Source of the DNA: Campylorhamphus procurvoides
Lineage: Eukaryota; Chordata; Aves; Passeriformes; Dendrocolaptidae
Assembly (NCBI GenBank): GCA_013396655.1
Contig: WBMV01003161.1
Location: forward strand, 2,106,059 to 2,170,058
Direction: 5' to 3'
Length of the DNA stretch: 64,000 nt
Below are positions 16,698-29,812 of the stretch, piece by piece. The first letter of the stretch is position 1, and each line of letters starts with the position of its first letter. The position numbers and the translations under genes are program-made. A model generated the notes under the pieces. It had not been told where the DNA came from. It saw nothing but the letters and a program-made list of their open reading frames with translations, and did no database searches.

Positions 16698-17243
16698 TTA
16701 TGGCCAGCAGGACTAGGGCAGTGATTGTCCCCCTGTACTTGGCACTGGTGAGGCCACACCTGGAATCCTAGGGTCAGTTTTGGACCCCTCACTACAAGAA
16801 AGACAGTGAAAGCGTGTCTGGGGAAGGGTCTGGAGCACAAGTCTGATGAGGAGTGGCTGAGGGAGCTGAGGTGTTTAGCCTGGAGAAAAGGAGGCTTGGG
16901 GGGACCTTCTTGCTCTCTGCAGCTCCCTGACAGGAGGTTGTAGCCAGGTGAGGGTCTGTCTCTGCTTCCACGTAACAAGTGACAGAACACGAGGAAATGG
17001 CCTCAAGTTGCACCAGGGAAAGTTTATTTTGAACGTTAAGAAAAGTTTTTCACTGAAAGGGTGGTCAGGCATTGGAGCAGGTTGTTTAGGGCAGTGGTGA
17101 AGTCACCATCCCTGAAAGTGTTCAAAATATGTGTGAATGTGGCACTTAGGGCTGTGGTTCAGTTGTGGGTATGGCAGTGCTGAATTAGGGGTTGGATTTA
17201 ATGAGGATAGAGGTCTTTTCCAACCTAAACTATTCTATGACTC
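16698..17243 (+). mobile_element. CR1 LINE fragment (ORF2 end plus 3' UTR)
   Basis: The longest CR1 copy here, about 545 bp. It begins in the final part of the reverse-transcriptase ORF ('gtacttggcactggtgaggc'), runs through the 'ggctgagggagctgaggtg' region and the 'aggaggttgtagccaggtg' region, and ends with the 'ttccaacctaaactattctatga' tail. Internal indels break the frame, so it is inactive. Several open frames on the opposite strand are by-products of it. Confidence 0.9.
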
Positions 17244-18090
17244 CCCTCACCCAGACTTTGTCCCAGGGACATCTGCAACACTGCAGGGTAGGGATGCTGC
17301 TGTTTGAAGTATCCAAAACAAAATCCTGTGGAATATTTAACAAGTTTTTTGTTTGTTGGGGTTTTTTTCTTTTTTTTTTTCCCAACAAGTTTTCTTTGCT
17401 TTACTGCAGGGCTCTTAATTTGATGAATTAATGTGAGATGTGCTAATGTACCAGCAAAGACAGCAGGCAAAGATCTGTCTGCCGATCCCAGACATGACAG
17501 ATTTCAAATGTGCTGCTGAGCATGGTGTGTGCTGATGCCACTGAAAATTGCCCTAAATGTAACAGCAGTATCTGTGCAGCCTCAGATGAAGGTGCTTGTA
17601 ACTTTTCATTTCTCTCTCCCTCTGTGATAAGACTGTGAGTAATTGTCTTTGGGGAGTGGGCTGGTGGGAATCTGCCATCAAGTGCACAGGACAGAGGTGC
17701 CCACACTTTGAATGGTGATACTATTTCCTTTCAGAGGGTTTCTTTTAAAAGCCATGGAGGGTTAACCCCATCCTGGAGGCTGCTGCATGCCACGATGCTC
17801 CTGCACTGGCTGCACAACTCTGACATTCCTGCTGCAAGGGCCCTGGTCCTGCAGCAAGCAACTTTGATTCCCTGGTGCTGCAACCTGAGGACAGAAGCTC
17901 CCAGCTCCAGCATCTGTAATTCAACCTCAGGAAAAGATCTGGATTTGAAGGCAAGTCAGAAGTCCCAGGTTCCTGTTACCATGCTTGGAAGAGGCCAGTG
18001 CCTGGAGGGGAGATGCTGCTTTGTTTCTGATGAATCTGTGTAGGGAGCTCGTTGGCTCAGGCTTTCCACATATATCCTATATAATTTTAG
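17244..18090. other. intergenic DNA between CR1 copies
   Basis: A T-rich tract lies at about 17356-17381, with otherwise unique sequence. A 111-codon frame at 17708-18043 on + overlaps several frames on the other strand and matches nothing I recognise. Confidence 0.5.
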
Positions 18091-18097
18091 AAAATGT

Positions 18098-18371
18098 AGT
18101 GAAAGGACAAGGGGAAATGGCTTTAAACTGAAAGAGAGTAGGTTTAAATTAGATATTAGGAAGAAATTCTTCCCTGTGAGGGTGGTGATGCCCTGGAACA
18201 GGTTGCCCAGAAAAGTAGTGGATGCCCTTCCCCTGGAAGTGTTCAAGGACAGGTTGGATGGGGCTTGGAACAACCTGGGCTAGTGGAAGATGTTCCTCTC
18301 CATGGCAGGGGAGTTGGAGCAAGATGATCTTTAAGATCCCTTCCAACCCAAACCATTCTATGATTCTGTGA
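18098..18371 (+). mobile_element. CR1 LINE 3'-end fragment
   Basis: A sense-oriented CR1 tail: 'ttagatattaggaagaaatt', 'gccctggaacaggttgccca', 'caaggacaggttggatgggg' and 'gatctttaagatcccttcca', ending in 'attctatgattctgtgat'. It is well preserved for a 5'-truncated copy. Confidence 0.93.
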
Positions 18372-20871
18372 TACAGAGGTGGTTGTTGGGTCCTTACAGT
18401 GTTTCCAGAAGCAGCTCTCCTGTGGTCACTTTGCACAGTGATGTGTTGGTACTTTCACAGCACACAATAATGACCACAGTTTGCTTATGGAGAAACACCT
18501 TTACAACTTTGCTGTCTGCTTGAACGTGCCCACAGCAGGCTCTCAAATGATGCATGTTGAAATGGAGCCACCTCAAGATGCCTGTGTCCTAAGAGACCTT
18601 CACCCAGAGAGGACAAGATTGCTCTGTTGCTATTTTGAAAGATAAATGACCTGACTGTGAGTGACTGTCTGCTCACACAAGGAGCATTTTGTCATTTGGC
18701 ATGAAGAAGAATATCTAAACCATTAAGGTGTGTGGGCTCTGCAGTGCATAAATAAATTACAAATTAGGGATTCTGAGTGGCTGCTCACCCCTTGCACACA
18801 GTGCTCCAAGTGATTACTGTTCTCCTCTTTGTCTAATCAAAGATGCTCAGCTCAGAGCAGGTTTCTAATTTAAACACTTGACTACAACATATCTCACTAA
18901 ATTAAATAACCTTTACCCAGGCAAATCATTGCAAAAATCTGTGTCTCATGCACAACAAATTCTAATCCTTCTTTATATATGACTTTTTTCCTTGACTCTA
19001 TAACACAGCTTCCTCTGAAGGGTAAATGGTTCCTAATATAAATATGAATAACCTTGGCTCTGCAATATTATGTCTTCAAACAACTCACTTAAGACATCTA
19101 CAGAAAATGCAGAAAGCAGCTTGTAACTTTGGACATGATGCCTTAGTTTTTAAGGTCTTGGGCTCCCCAAGATAAATTTAGAGTTAGTTTGAGACAATAT
19201 TTGCAGTAAGGCATCCTTACTCTGAGTCCTCAAACACCTGGCACTCCTGGTGTGTCTTGCAGCTTCTGCCTCTGTTGCAATGCTGGAGTAACTGTCCACA
19301 TAAATAAGTCACAAAGAGTGGCTTTGCAGGGTTTCCTTTTCCCTCTGAGAGAGGCAGAGACATCTCAATTGGCTGCACAGCAGCTGCTGCAGCGCACAGA
19401 TGAGCACATTAATGCACAGCAGATATAAGTTGGCTCAATTTGCTGAGCTGGGAGCTGTGACCACTCAATAGATGCCTGAGATGTACCACAGCATCCATGG
19501 GAATGGGAATGCTGCAGCCAGCAGACAGATTTTATAGGTGGAGGTTATCAGTTACCTGGCTTATCCTACAGGGATAGTGAGGCAAACATTTATATGCATG
19601 AAAATATTCAAATATATGGTTTTAAAAGATCTGTGAAATTGTGGCTTAAAAAGGATTCTTGGGATGGGGTTATGGCAGATGGGACCTTCTGGGTCCCTGT
19701 GTGAAAAGGGTCAGCCCTGTTCTTTGCTCATGAAGTGTCTCTCATTGCCTATTCTGAATCAATTCTGGCTTTTATGGAACTCAGCTTCTTACCATCTTGG
19801 GAAGAGTTTTATCTTCCAGTCTTCTGGGGTTTTGGCCAAGTTTTCCTGTGGAGAGTGGTGCTGTCTTGTCTTCTGGTGGGTATGGGAATGGTGGTGGGCC
19901 AAAACCTCCCTGTGCCTGCCCAGCCCTGCAGAACCATCAGGCAGGGGCTCATGTACAAGGGAGCTGGGCTTTCCTATGGGTGTAGTGGGAGAGTTCAAGC
20001 ACGTCTGTGTCAGGAAATATCCATATTTTATGTACAGTTCATTGCAGGTCAAGGCCAGGTCTGGTTTTATCTAGGGTTTGATAATCTTTCTGCCTCTTAT
20101 ATAACCCTCTGTGCACAAAGCTGGGAAGAACACCTGCAGTCTGTGCATGCCTTGGTGCCAGGCAGGGAGCAGGATCTTCACAGGAGCACTGCAGTCTCAG
20201 GGAGAAGTGCCATCCATCAGCAAGGTGGTAGCAGCAATCGGTGTGGACCTGCCACAGTCAGGTGATGGAGCTGCAGATTAGATTTCTTTCTCAATAGGCA
20301 GTTAATTTACAAAGCATTTTCAGGGTTGTTGGTTTGTTTTCTTTTTTTGTCTAAATGATCAACAACTCTTCGGTTCTGGATGTGTATCCTTCAGACAAGG
20401 GACTGCTCACAGATCATTGACTGGAATTGTTCCTGCCTTCTGGTTTTGATCTAAACCATGCGCTGATGAATGAGAGAAATATTTTTAAGGACAAGAGGAT
20501 GGTGGGTGCCATATTTCTGGTGTAAACTTTGAACAAGGAGGCATGTGCTAAAACTCACGGAAATTTTGTGAGCATCTCTCAGAAATGCCAATCTTTCCTT
20601 GGCATGTGAGTAATCCTTAATAATGAATAAAGCTGTTGATATCCCAAAACAAATGTGAGGGAATAGTTTGCCAAAGGAGCAGATGCTGTGTTGCATCCCA
20701 TTGTATGGTTAAAACTCCCAAAAATGACTTATCCACAAACCTTTTGCTTTTCCATTAAGTGATGATTACCAGAGTTGTCTCATTCTGCAAACTTCTAGTT
20801 CCTCAGAGAAGGCAGAGAGCATTACACGTAAAACAATTTCTGGATGAGAAACAAAATATTCTGAGGTTTGG

Positions 20872-21010
20872 GGTTTTTTTGGGGGGGGGATTGTTTTTTT
20901 CTGTTTTTTTAATAGGGGAAAACAATTCTTTTTTTTTTAGCTTCCTTTAATCATTAATGTCATTTGAAACCAGGGAGGGGGGGAAGGGGGATTATTATTT
21001 TATTTTTCCT
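20872..21010. repeat. cluster of G, T and A homopolymer runs
   Basis: Runs of seven or more T and of about ten G alternate (20875-20890), followed by further T tracts to about 20939 and a G-rich stretch at 20975-20990. This is low-complexity sequence of no evident function, next to the hairpin at 21043. Confidence 0.75.
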
Positions 21011-21042
21011 TCACTTCCTCCATTCCACCCAGGCCATTAGCA

Positions 21043-21094
21043 CTACTGTACTGCTGGTGGGCTACTGTACTGTAGCCCACCAGCACTACTGTAG
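21043..21094. repeat. 52-nt near-perfect inverted repeat (hairpin)
   Basis: The 14-nt arms 21052-21065 and 21072-21085 are perfectly complementary around a 6-nt centre, TGTACT. Pairing continues outward to 21043/21094 with mismatches only at 51/86 and 47/90. The sequence could fold as a hairpin RNA on either strand or extrude as a cruciform. No transposase gene or target-site duplication is evident. Confidence 0.85.
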
Positions 21095-21545
21095 GAAATA
21101 CCTGCATTTTTGTGCAAAATGTCCCTGGGAGAGACTCCACCAGTCATTCCTGTTCTTTTTGCTGGGATCAGAAGGTGAAGAGGTGTGTTGCGTAGAAGCA
21201 AATCAACCTTTTCAGCCTGCTGGCTGTGCCAAACTGTTCTTGTGAGTATGGCTGTGATTTAACCCCCCAAAACCTGCCATTTTCCCCGGGGAAAGCCTAA
21301 CACCATCACTGCTGTTGTAAACTCCTGAAGCATTGTGTAACCTGCTTTGTTTGTAGTCACAGTGGAGCAAGGGGCTGCTGTTCTATCTTGGAAACACTTT
21401 CTTTTCTTTTTGCAGTGGAATAAAGGAAATAAAAAAGCTCCCATGGCAGATGATCCTGTGTGCGAAGTAGCATCAACAGGAAATTACTCATTGTTCAGTC
21501 CAGAGGCAAGGAAGCTCAGGGGAGACATTACTGCTCTCTAAAACT

Positions 21546-21835
21546 GCCTGGAGGGAGGTTGTAGCCAGACGAGGGTCAGTCTCTTCTCCCAGATAACTAG
21601 TGATAGAACAAGAGGAAACAGCCTCAAAATGTGCCAGAGGACGTTTAGATTGGACATTAGGAAGTATTTCTTCAGCTAAAGGGTTGAAGTGTTGGAACAG
21701 GCTGTCTAGGGAAGTGGTGGAGTCACCATCCCTGGGGGTATTTAAAAGACAGGTAGACATGGCACTCAGGGACATGGTTTAGCTGTAGGCCTGGCAGTGC
21801 TGAGTCGAGTGCTGGGCTTGATGTTCTTAAGTTTT
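21546..21835 (+). mobile_element. CR1 LINE fragment
   Basis: A sense CR1 piece starting at 'ggaggttgtagccagacgag', with 'gacattaggaagtatttctt', 'tggaacaggctgtctaggga' and 'gtggagtcaccatccctggg'. It loses its tail in a T-rich run at about 21830. It shares wording with the copy at 16698-17243, so both probably belong to one older subfamily. Confidence 0.88.
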
Positions 21836-24800
21836 TTTTCAATATGAATGATTTTTGCCCTGGCTAATATTTTTTGCTGCTATTTTTCAAGCCTGTGTTG
21901 GTCAGTTTGCATCCCAGTGTTGCCTCAACTCTACACAGTCCATGGGCAGAGGTTTCAGCACACAGGCACAGAACAGTGTTCAGTGTAATGGGATGGTTGG
22001 GATGTCTTGATTAGCCCCATCAAGGCATGGCCAACCAGGCTCATTATTCAGTCCTTTTAACACGGTTTGCTCTCTAAATGGGAGATAGGACTCTACTGTG
22101 TTGCACAGACAAGTTTATCCAAAAGAAATGACTGATAACTCATCTCTAATTGTAGGGAGTTCAGGAGAGTACAAAGCACACCACCAGCTACTCTCTGAAT
22201 CCACAGTGCAGAGCTGCTCCAGTCCCTCACATAACAGTTTAGCTGGAAATTCTGGAGGTCTGTCCCACCAGTTCCACTGTCGGATGCAATTGCCTTTCAC
22301 AGGGAGGGCTTGCAAAGTGGCTGCTCACCACTACTCTCTTCAGTGTCAGTTGTAACCTGTCAGGCATTGAAATAAAACAAGCTGTTGGCACAGTATTATG
22401 TATTTATGTCACCCTCTGTGCACATCATGTATAGACCACATGAATCTACATAATCAATTTAATCACTGCAAAAAGCTGCAATCCACCGGCCTGCCATGGT
22501 TAAAATATTAAAACTCCCTAGAGAGGCACTCCCTACCATCCAGACAGGCAGATACCTGCAGATTTCACCCATTATCCATCAAGATGCTGAGTTTCCTTTG
22601 ATGTTGCAGGTACAGCCCTGGGCTGTGGCGTTCAAACAGTTTACATTTCTCTTAGCAATATGATATCCAGTGTGTTAAATGATTTTCTCGGGAATTGAAC
22701 CAAGGGGGGAAATAAAATAAACATATTGGCTAAAGATGCTATAGGGGAACTTGAACCCCCTTTTTGACAGTAAGGAGTCTGTTTGCTGTTGTTTTAAACA
22801 CAAGAATCCCCTGTGGAGGTAGAGATGCCTGCAGGGTTCCAGTTGCCAGCAGTGTGGTGAGGGAGGGAGGCAGTGGGAAGCAGGGGCAGATGTCCCATTT
22901 AGGATTGGGGCTGGGGTGGGTAGGCTGAAGTCACAGCTCCAGCGTTTTGTTGGTGAAGAGATGGAGGAACTGAAGATGGAGGAGATTGGTTGGTAATGGC
23001 AGTAGCTCGAGGAGCCTCCCATCAGGTGTATTGGTCACCATCTCTCTGAAGGTCCCTGCTAATTGCTGGAACTTCTGAAATTTGGAGGTGTGTCTGTTTT
23101 CTCAAATGGACTGCAGAGGTTTGTTGTCTCACGGTCTTAAAATGCAACTGTACTCCCCCAGCCTTGGAAATCGCTGTCTTAACTTCTCCTGGAGCTCTTG
23201 GAAGCTCTCCCTTGTGACCAGTGCAAGAAAGGCTCCCCCAGACTGTGTTTCCTCTGGTGCACCTGTGCTGCACTGAGCAGCTCTTCGAGCTGGGAGACAG
23301 ATGTTGCAGCTGAAACACTGAGGTGACAAAACCTGACAGATTTGTGTGTATTTGGGGAAGATTTTCAATTGCACTGATGTGATAATAGTTTGTTTTAAAG
23401 GACTGGTGTAGTTCAGAATTTCCCAGAAGATGAAATATTGCTTGTAGTCCATCTTAAGATCCAGTCCTTCCAAACAGGTATCACTTATTCAGGAAAATGG
23501 AATAGTAAAATGGCAGTGACTGTATGCTTGTGAGCAAGTGATTAGAAGAGTAAAACTGAGCTGTATTAGAAAAACTGAACAAGGATCCCAGAGACTGATG
23601 GCAAATGAATTGCTGGTTGTTCATAAGAACTTCTTTATCTAAGATTAATGACAGGAGGTTAGTGGCATCTTGCTCCAGAACCTTTTTTGGCTCTGGGACC
23701 CTTGCCAAAGTTTAGACTCCCATTCTGAGTGTTGACAGGCGGAGAGAGCACTTCAAAATGTGTTATGGACATAATTAGTTACTGTTATCACAGTTTTCTT
23801 AATTAGAATATCATAAAAAGGGGAAGTGTGATGATTTACATAGGGAAGATCGGAAGAGCAGCGTTTCTAAAGGCCAGAGACTGAATACCAGAGAGTAATA
23901 TAAAGGTTACCTGCCTTTGGGATGAGAGATGGTGCTCACCTGGGACATTCAGAGTGGTGCCTGGAGGTACTCTCCCTGATGACTGAAGTGTTTTTTTCAA
24001 CTTGCCAGTAACTCAGCCAAATTGCTGGAGCCTTTGTTCAGCAATTGCCCATCCATCTCCTGCAGGATGGCTCACCCGCTGCCAGGATCCTGGCAATGCT
24101 GATAGCTTGTAAATGTTAAAAGGAAGCCTTACTTTTAAAAAGACAGCAGCTTCTTTCATAAACTACAGTTTTTTCTTGCTGTTTCTAGACAAGGGAGTCC
24201 AAGACAGCCAAGTTATTAATTCTCATAATTGTGGGGAGAAATTATAAACCCATTTTAAAAAGAATGCAAGCAGCCAAAGAAACCCAGTTATTTTACTGCT
24301 ATCTTTCCTGGCAGTTCCTTATCAGGGCTGTGTCTCACTTCTCAGACATACCAGCCTTTACAAAAGGAAGGTTCCATCTCTCTCCCAGGCAGCTTAGAAA
24401 GCATTGCCTGCTCCCAGCCTCCACACCTGGCTGAAGGCTGCTTTTCCAAGCTGTTTTCTGTACCTCCCTGCCTGGTGAAGGGTCCAGACCGAGCTATTTG
24501 CAGGCCTGACATTCTCTGCCATGAAGTTTGCTTTGCTATTGCAGGGAGGAGCATTTGACTGTGAAGCCAATGCTCTGGAGCACTGGATGCCCCCAGTTAT
24601 TTCTTAAGGGCTGTGCATCTAGAGCTTCCAATGAAATTTCCCACTGTTTACCAAAACTGCCACAAACCCAAGAGCTCTTCCTGGATGAGATGGACACTGA
24701 GAGGGCACCTTGAAGGAGAAGTATTGAGGGTCTTGTCTGGGCTGTGCTGCACAACCTCTCCTGCAGCTCCCTGCCCTACCACAGGCAGGGAGGTAACACA

Positions 24801-27800
24801 CAATTAACAAACGTGTTTCTTCTGTTGCATTAATCCTATGTCTGCAAGTAGTGATTAAATTGTTCCCGGGGGACCTGGGATGTGGCAGCCCACACAAGTG
24901 CTGTGATCCCAGCTGAGCAAGGCTCAGCACTCCGGTGTGCCAGTGCTTTGCACCTCGCTTGGATGGGGGGAGATTCCAGCTCTGCACATCCCCTGAGCCC
25001 TGGGAGCAATCCCTCTGCCCCTCCTTCCTCAGACAGGAGCCTCTAGCAATGATAAGGTCGTGCTTCATACTCTAGGGAGCATTCAGCAATGATAAATACG
25101 CCTTTCACAGAGCCATTGCACTGGGTTTCGTCGGGAAAAATGAATCCCCTCCCTTTTCCTTTTCCCTTGACAAATAATTTCCAGTGAGACTGAACTTAAA
25201 ATACCTAAATAAAATTCAGTGTGACTTTTTTTTCCCCCCATAAAGTAGTGACTGAGTCATAGTTTTCTTGAAGGCAAAAACTATGCTGTCTCCTAATGGC
25301 ATTCCTTGTGCATATGGCTGCAGAAACTCACTCCTATTTGTCTCTATCCACCCCCTCTGGCACGCTCACACACAAGCACTTGTTGCTTCGAGGAACGATG
25401 GTTCCGGGGGCCATGAGGTGTCTGTATCCCACGGAGGTAACTGAAACTACTGCTACAAGTGCTCCCTGTGTTTAGCTGCTGGGAAACAGGGATCTGGGAA
25501 AGCGGGGGGAAGTGCTGGTTTTGGGGAAGTGGAGGTTGCCAAACACAAACCACAAAAGCATCGCGTTTGCAGGGGTTTTCTCAAGCCCTGTTGTAGGTCG
25601 TGGAAGGCTGAAGTTCACACTGCCACAGATTATGGCAAGATATTTAGCCCTAAATGCTGAGAAGTGTCCTCTTGGGACTCCTCTGGCTATTCAGGAGTGG
25701 CTCCAGGGGAACATTTCCCAACCCTGCATGACTGATGGACTCAGTGTACCTTGGCATCATGGGATGTTGCACCAAGTGCATAGATCACCAAAAGTATTTT
25801 TGAGGGGTTGTTTTGTTGTTGCTGTTTGTTTATTTGGTGTTTCCCCCCCTAATTCTGTGCCTCACTTTGACTCCTTGAGTGGGAGTGTAGCTGTGCTTGC
25901 CTGGTCATGGGAGAAGAGCATGGGATGTCATGTCTCGCTCCAATAGAAAATTCAGCTGATGGGAGGGGAAGGGAAATGAGCAAATTTCTTGTTTACCTAC
26001 CCCTTGTTTGCACTGTCCTAACAACAAGGTGAGCCCAGAGATGCAGTGGTGCTTTTGGAGACATCTTGGCATAAATCTGTGAAGAATTAGTATTTTTGTT
26101 CAAGTCATGTCCCAGGATATGTCCCTTTTTGTCCTCTGTGCTGGGTGTTTTTCGGGCATGGGCTACCACAGCCCCCTGTCCCGCAGAGCTGGCACCCCAA
26201 TTCCCATGGCTGGCGATGCCTTGGAGCTCTCATCCCAGGATGGTATGGGAATACGTGCTGTCAGTGTTTGTTGTGCACCCTTTGTGCCTCAGCTCTGCTG
26301 GGAAAGAATGGGAAAGCAAGATGGGTTAAAAATGCAACAAACTTTGCACATTCATAGGAAGGGGCTGTAATTTTCACATTTAACACTCCGTTAGATCTAA
26401 TGGAAAGCTGATATTTTTCTGTAGGTGTGAAATTAACCTTTCAATAAAACTAAAAGCTATCTTGAGCGTTTTCAAGCTGAAGTTTAAAATAGAGCAATTA
26501 TGAAACTTGCTGAAAGACTGCCAAGTTTTCTTGTTGAAAACTGCTGCAAATGAATTATGTTTCCCTTGTGATTTACAGCACGGTGTGAAGGAAGTTTAGT
26601 TTGTATTTAAATCTGTTTCCATTAAAGACTATTTGCAGCTTACAGAAATTATTTTTTTTTTGGACAATGTTGTCAAACTCCATCAGAGAAAATTCCTTTC
26701 AATGTTTAATGCCACAAATTGCTAAACATGCCATTGTTTATGAGTGCCACGTGTAGCAATTGTGTGCCTTGAAAGAATATGACTGATGCTAAACAAATTA
26801 TATGCGTTTCTTGTGGAGACTGCTGGAGGCAGACAGGGGGATGAGGAGGGTTTTGTCTTTCCTTAAATCCCTACAAAGCTGGGATCTTCCATGCCATGCT
26901 CGCTTATCCTCATTTTGGTTATAAAAGGGAAGCTGAAGTTTGTGTAGGTTTTGCACTCACACATGTAGGTGCACTCGCTGTGTCTGTGTAGGGGATGGTG
27001 TTTGCCAACAGGGTTGCTACTGGACATTGGAAAAACTCATTGACTCAGCATCCAGTCTGGAAATGCAGCCAACTTTGCAGCCTACTCCTAGAAACAAGGG
27101 ATTAAATACCAATTCAGAGCTCGATGCTCTCTTTTACACAGTGGTATTCACTGCAGACAGCAAGGAAGAATTTCCTGGGGAGGTGGCATATGAGAAAGAT
27201 GGTTGGTCATGGTAACACAGCTGTAGTGTCTGGGGTGGAAGCTGATTCACTGGCCCATTTTCTAGGAAATGGATTGAAATTTCTGTGAAATACATCTGAT
27301 GGGTATGAAGGATAGGAAAATAAGATGGGTCTGTAGAGAGAATTTTTAAATAAGGAGTTAACATTAAAAATATTCCTGTATGGAAAGACCCTGTGTCACA
27401 TATACAGATACCATCATTTCATGTACATTGACACCTGCAGCTTCAGTTGGATCCTCATAAACTTGCTCCTCATTGACTTTGAAAGCCTGACAAAGCAAAC
27501 CATACCACCAGTGCTAGGTAGTTGTTAAAAATATACATGGCTGGAATAACATATTCCATGTAATGACAAGGTAGTTTTTTGAGGTATTCATTTCTGAGGT
27601 CAAAAGCAAAAGAGCATTTATCTCTTGATTTTTTTTAATTGCATTCTGAAAATAGTATGTTAGAGGCAATAATCAATCTACTATTCAAAGCAGCCCCGAG
27701 GCAGGAGCGGCATGGCAAGTGCTGGCTCCCCCAGAGGTGGGATGCTCAGAGTGCTCTCCCCCATCCAGGGGCCTGGGACACTGTCCCCTTGGAGACATGG

Positions 27801-29727
27801 CAGTGCCCACTGCCTGGCAGCCTGCTCCAGCCCTGCCAGGTGCTGGCAGTATTTCCCAGTTTCACAAGACTAAATAATTTTGCTGTTTATTCTGGTTCAA
27901 ATCACTCAAGGCGTGGCTGCTGCTCCCGGACCCACAGCACAGCAGGCACAACTGTATGTCCCATGTGTGTAGGGTTAATCAGCTCACTGGGACCTGCAAG
28001 GGGCTCACTCCCCACCAAATACTTCACCTCCTTTCCCTGCTACAGCCATGTACAAACAAATGCTGCAGCCACAACTGCTTTATGCCATCCCACCTGCTTC
28101 CAGATATGGGTGGGCTTGGGTCAGGCTAGACAGCACCATAAATTGGGTGAGTTTTTGGCAAACAAGGCACCTGGGCTCAGTTTTACCTCACAGATGGTGT
28201 TCCCAACCTTATGTTTGCTTGAAGACCTTCCCCATACTCGAAGGACTGCTCTTTGGCACAGGAGTACATCTGGGGACCTGTCCTGGGATAGATGAAACTG
28301 AATTATTTGCAATTACCTCTGTGCCTGTGTATCTAATTAAAATGAAAACATTAACCTGTCAAAGTAACTGATATTCTTGCAGTCTCCATAATTGTGCTCC
28401 ATAAATGTCTGTCAGCTGTACAAGGCTCATATATTGTCATCCATTTTGATAGGAGATAGGCTGCTTGCCTGGCTCATGCAGGTGGCTTGGTGCTTACTAC
28501 TGATTTCAGCAATGTGATGATGATTTACATCACTGGAAACCTGTTCTGATAAATGTAATAGCCAGTAGGTAATTGATTTCTTGCTAAAAAACAGCTGAGA
28601 GTCATGATTCCTGAAAAACACAGCAAAGTGGCTTCTAAAAGTGATGAATCACACTTCTGATTGCATTTATGTCACTCTTCTATCAGCATAGCAGTGAAAT
28701 TTGTTGGCTGTACATTCAGCTGTACCAGCGCTGAAGTCAGCACTGATTTAAATTATTTAAATTATTTAAATCATGCTGAGCCGAACTCTGCTGTCCCAGG
28801 GCTGTCTGTGCAGCCCAATGAGGGGGCAGCTGCTGAAATCACAGAGGACCTAGTCCACTGTCAGTAGAATTTGAATGGAGTGAATCAAGAATCCAGCACA
28901 GATACTGAGGATGAGAAGCAAGTAAATCTTAAAAGAGCAGGAAAAGGACTTTTGTCACGGTTGTGCTGTGTGTCGAGTCAGTATGAAAAAGGGTGAAAGT
29001 CACTAACAGTGCAGAATTGAGTGCTGAAGTGTGATGTTCACCATTGGTACTCGAGCACACAGCAGCAGGCACCTGGGGACTCAGCTTCACAGTCACAATT
29101 GTGCTGCACAGGAACACTGGGATTTGGGGTGTATTTTTAGCATATGGAAAACCACTAGAGACTGTAAAGGAGAGAAAAATTGAAAGATTTTTTCTTCCTT
29201 AAAGGCAAAAAAGTGCATTTTCCCCTCATGTGCATACCCTGTGGGAACTTGAACACTGGGAATGCTCTCTTCTCCATGGGTTCTGCCCCAGCTGATAACT
29301 CTGGGAAATTATTTGCTCTGCTGTCTGAAATTGCTTGACTGCACTTTCAACCATAATTATAAGTTGTCAAAAAGCTGCAACAGATACTGATATTTTGCCA
29401 AAGTTATTCTTGGAAAATGAGCTATACCTGAGCTTGTGCTATAAACAGCAGCAAGAGTTCATCTGGAACTCCTTGGTATAATGAATATTAAAAACACTGC
29501 CACACCAACAATCGGGAACTTAGTGCCAGCCGTGGGCTTGAACTGCTCTTGGTTTATGATGCATTGCCAGTATCAGAGGGAGGTTTTGGCTGCCACTTGA
29601 TATCTGAGAGTTCCCCTGTAATTCTTCTGTTTCCAGTTCTTTTCCTGCAGCCTCATCAGAAGGACCAAATTAGCTCAAATTATGGCCAGGTTTTCTGTGT
29701 TCACTTTGCCTGAATAGTTTGCAATTT
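21836..29727. other. intergenic DNA, no gene recognised
   Basis: About 8 kb without a recognised exon or transposon. GC-richer patches (24400-25070, 25340-25950, 26100-26330, 27690-28300) have few stop codons and so carry several overlapping open frames. The longest, 218 codons at 27639-28295 on +, has no recognisable domain. AT-rich, repeat-free sequence at 26380-26760 is a candidate conserved non-coding element. Confidence 0.5.
28746..28771. repeat. 9-bp tandem repeat, about three copies
   Basis: The unit ATTTAAATT recurs almost exactly three times with period 9. The tract is AT-only and nearly self-complementary. Confidence 0.8.
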
Positions 29728-29812
29728 GGGCATCCACAACTTCTCTGGGCAACCTGTTTCAGTGTCTCAACACTGGCAGTGAAGAATTTTTTCTTTATAT
29801 CTAATCTAAGAT
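29728..29812 (-). mobile_element. CR1 LINE scrap (antisense)
   Basis: The reverse complement reads as the internal CR1 3' segment: 'ttagatataaagaaaaaatt', then 'tgaaacaggttgcccagaga' and 'gttgtggatgcc'. About 85 bp is preserved. Confidence 0.82.

Larger units (their letters stand above)
18372..21545. other. intergenic DNA with simple repeats and a hairpin
   Basis: Unique AT-rich sequence with no recognised exon. A 176-codon frame at 19735-20265 on + overlaps a 136-codon frame at 19664-20074 in another frame of the same strand; neither resembles a known protein. Homopolymer runs cluster at 20870-21010, followed by a strong near-palindrome at 21043-21094. Confidence 0.5.

Noticed and set aside
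16553..17072. Several - strand frames of 65-145 codons
   Set aside because: Antisense to the CR1 fragment at 16698-17243.
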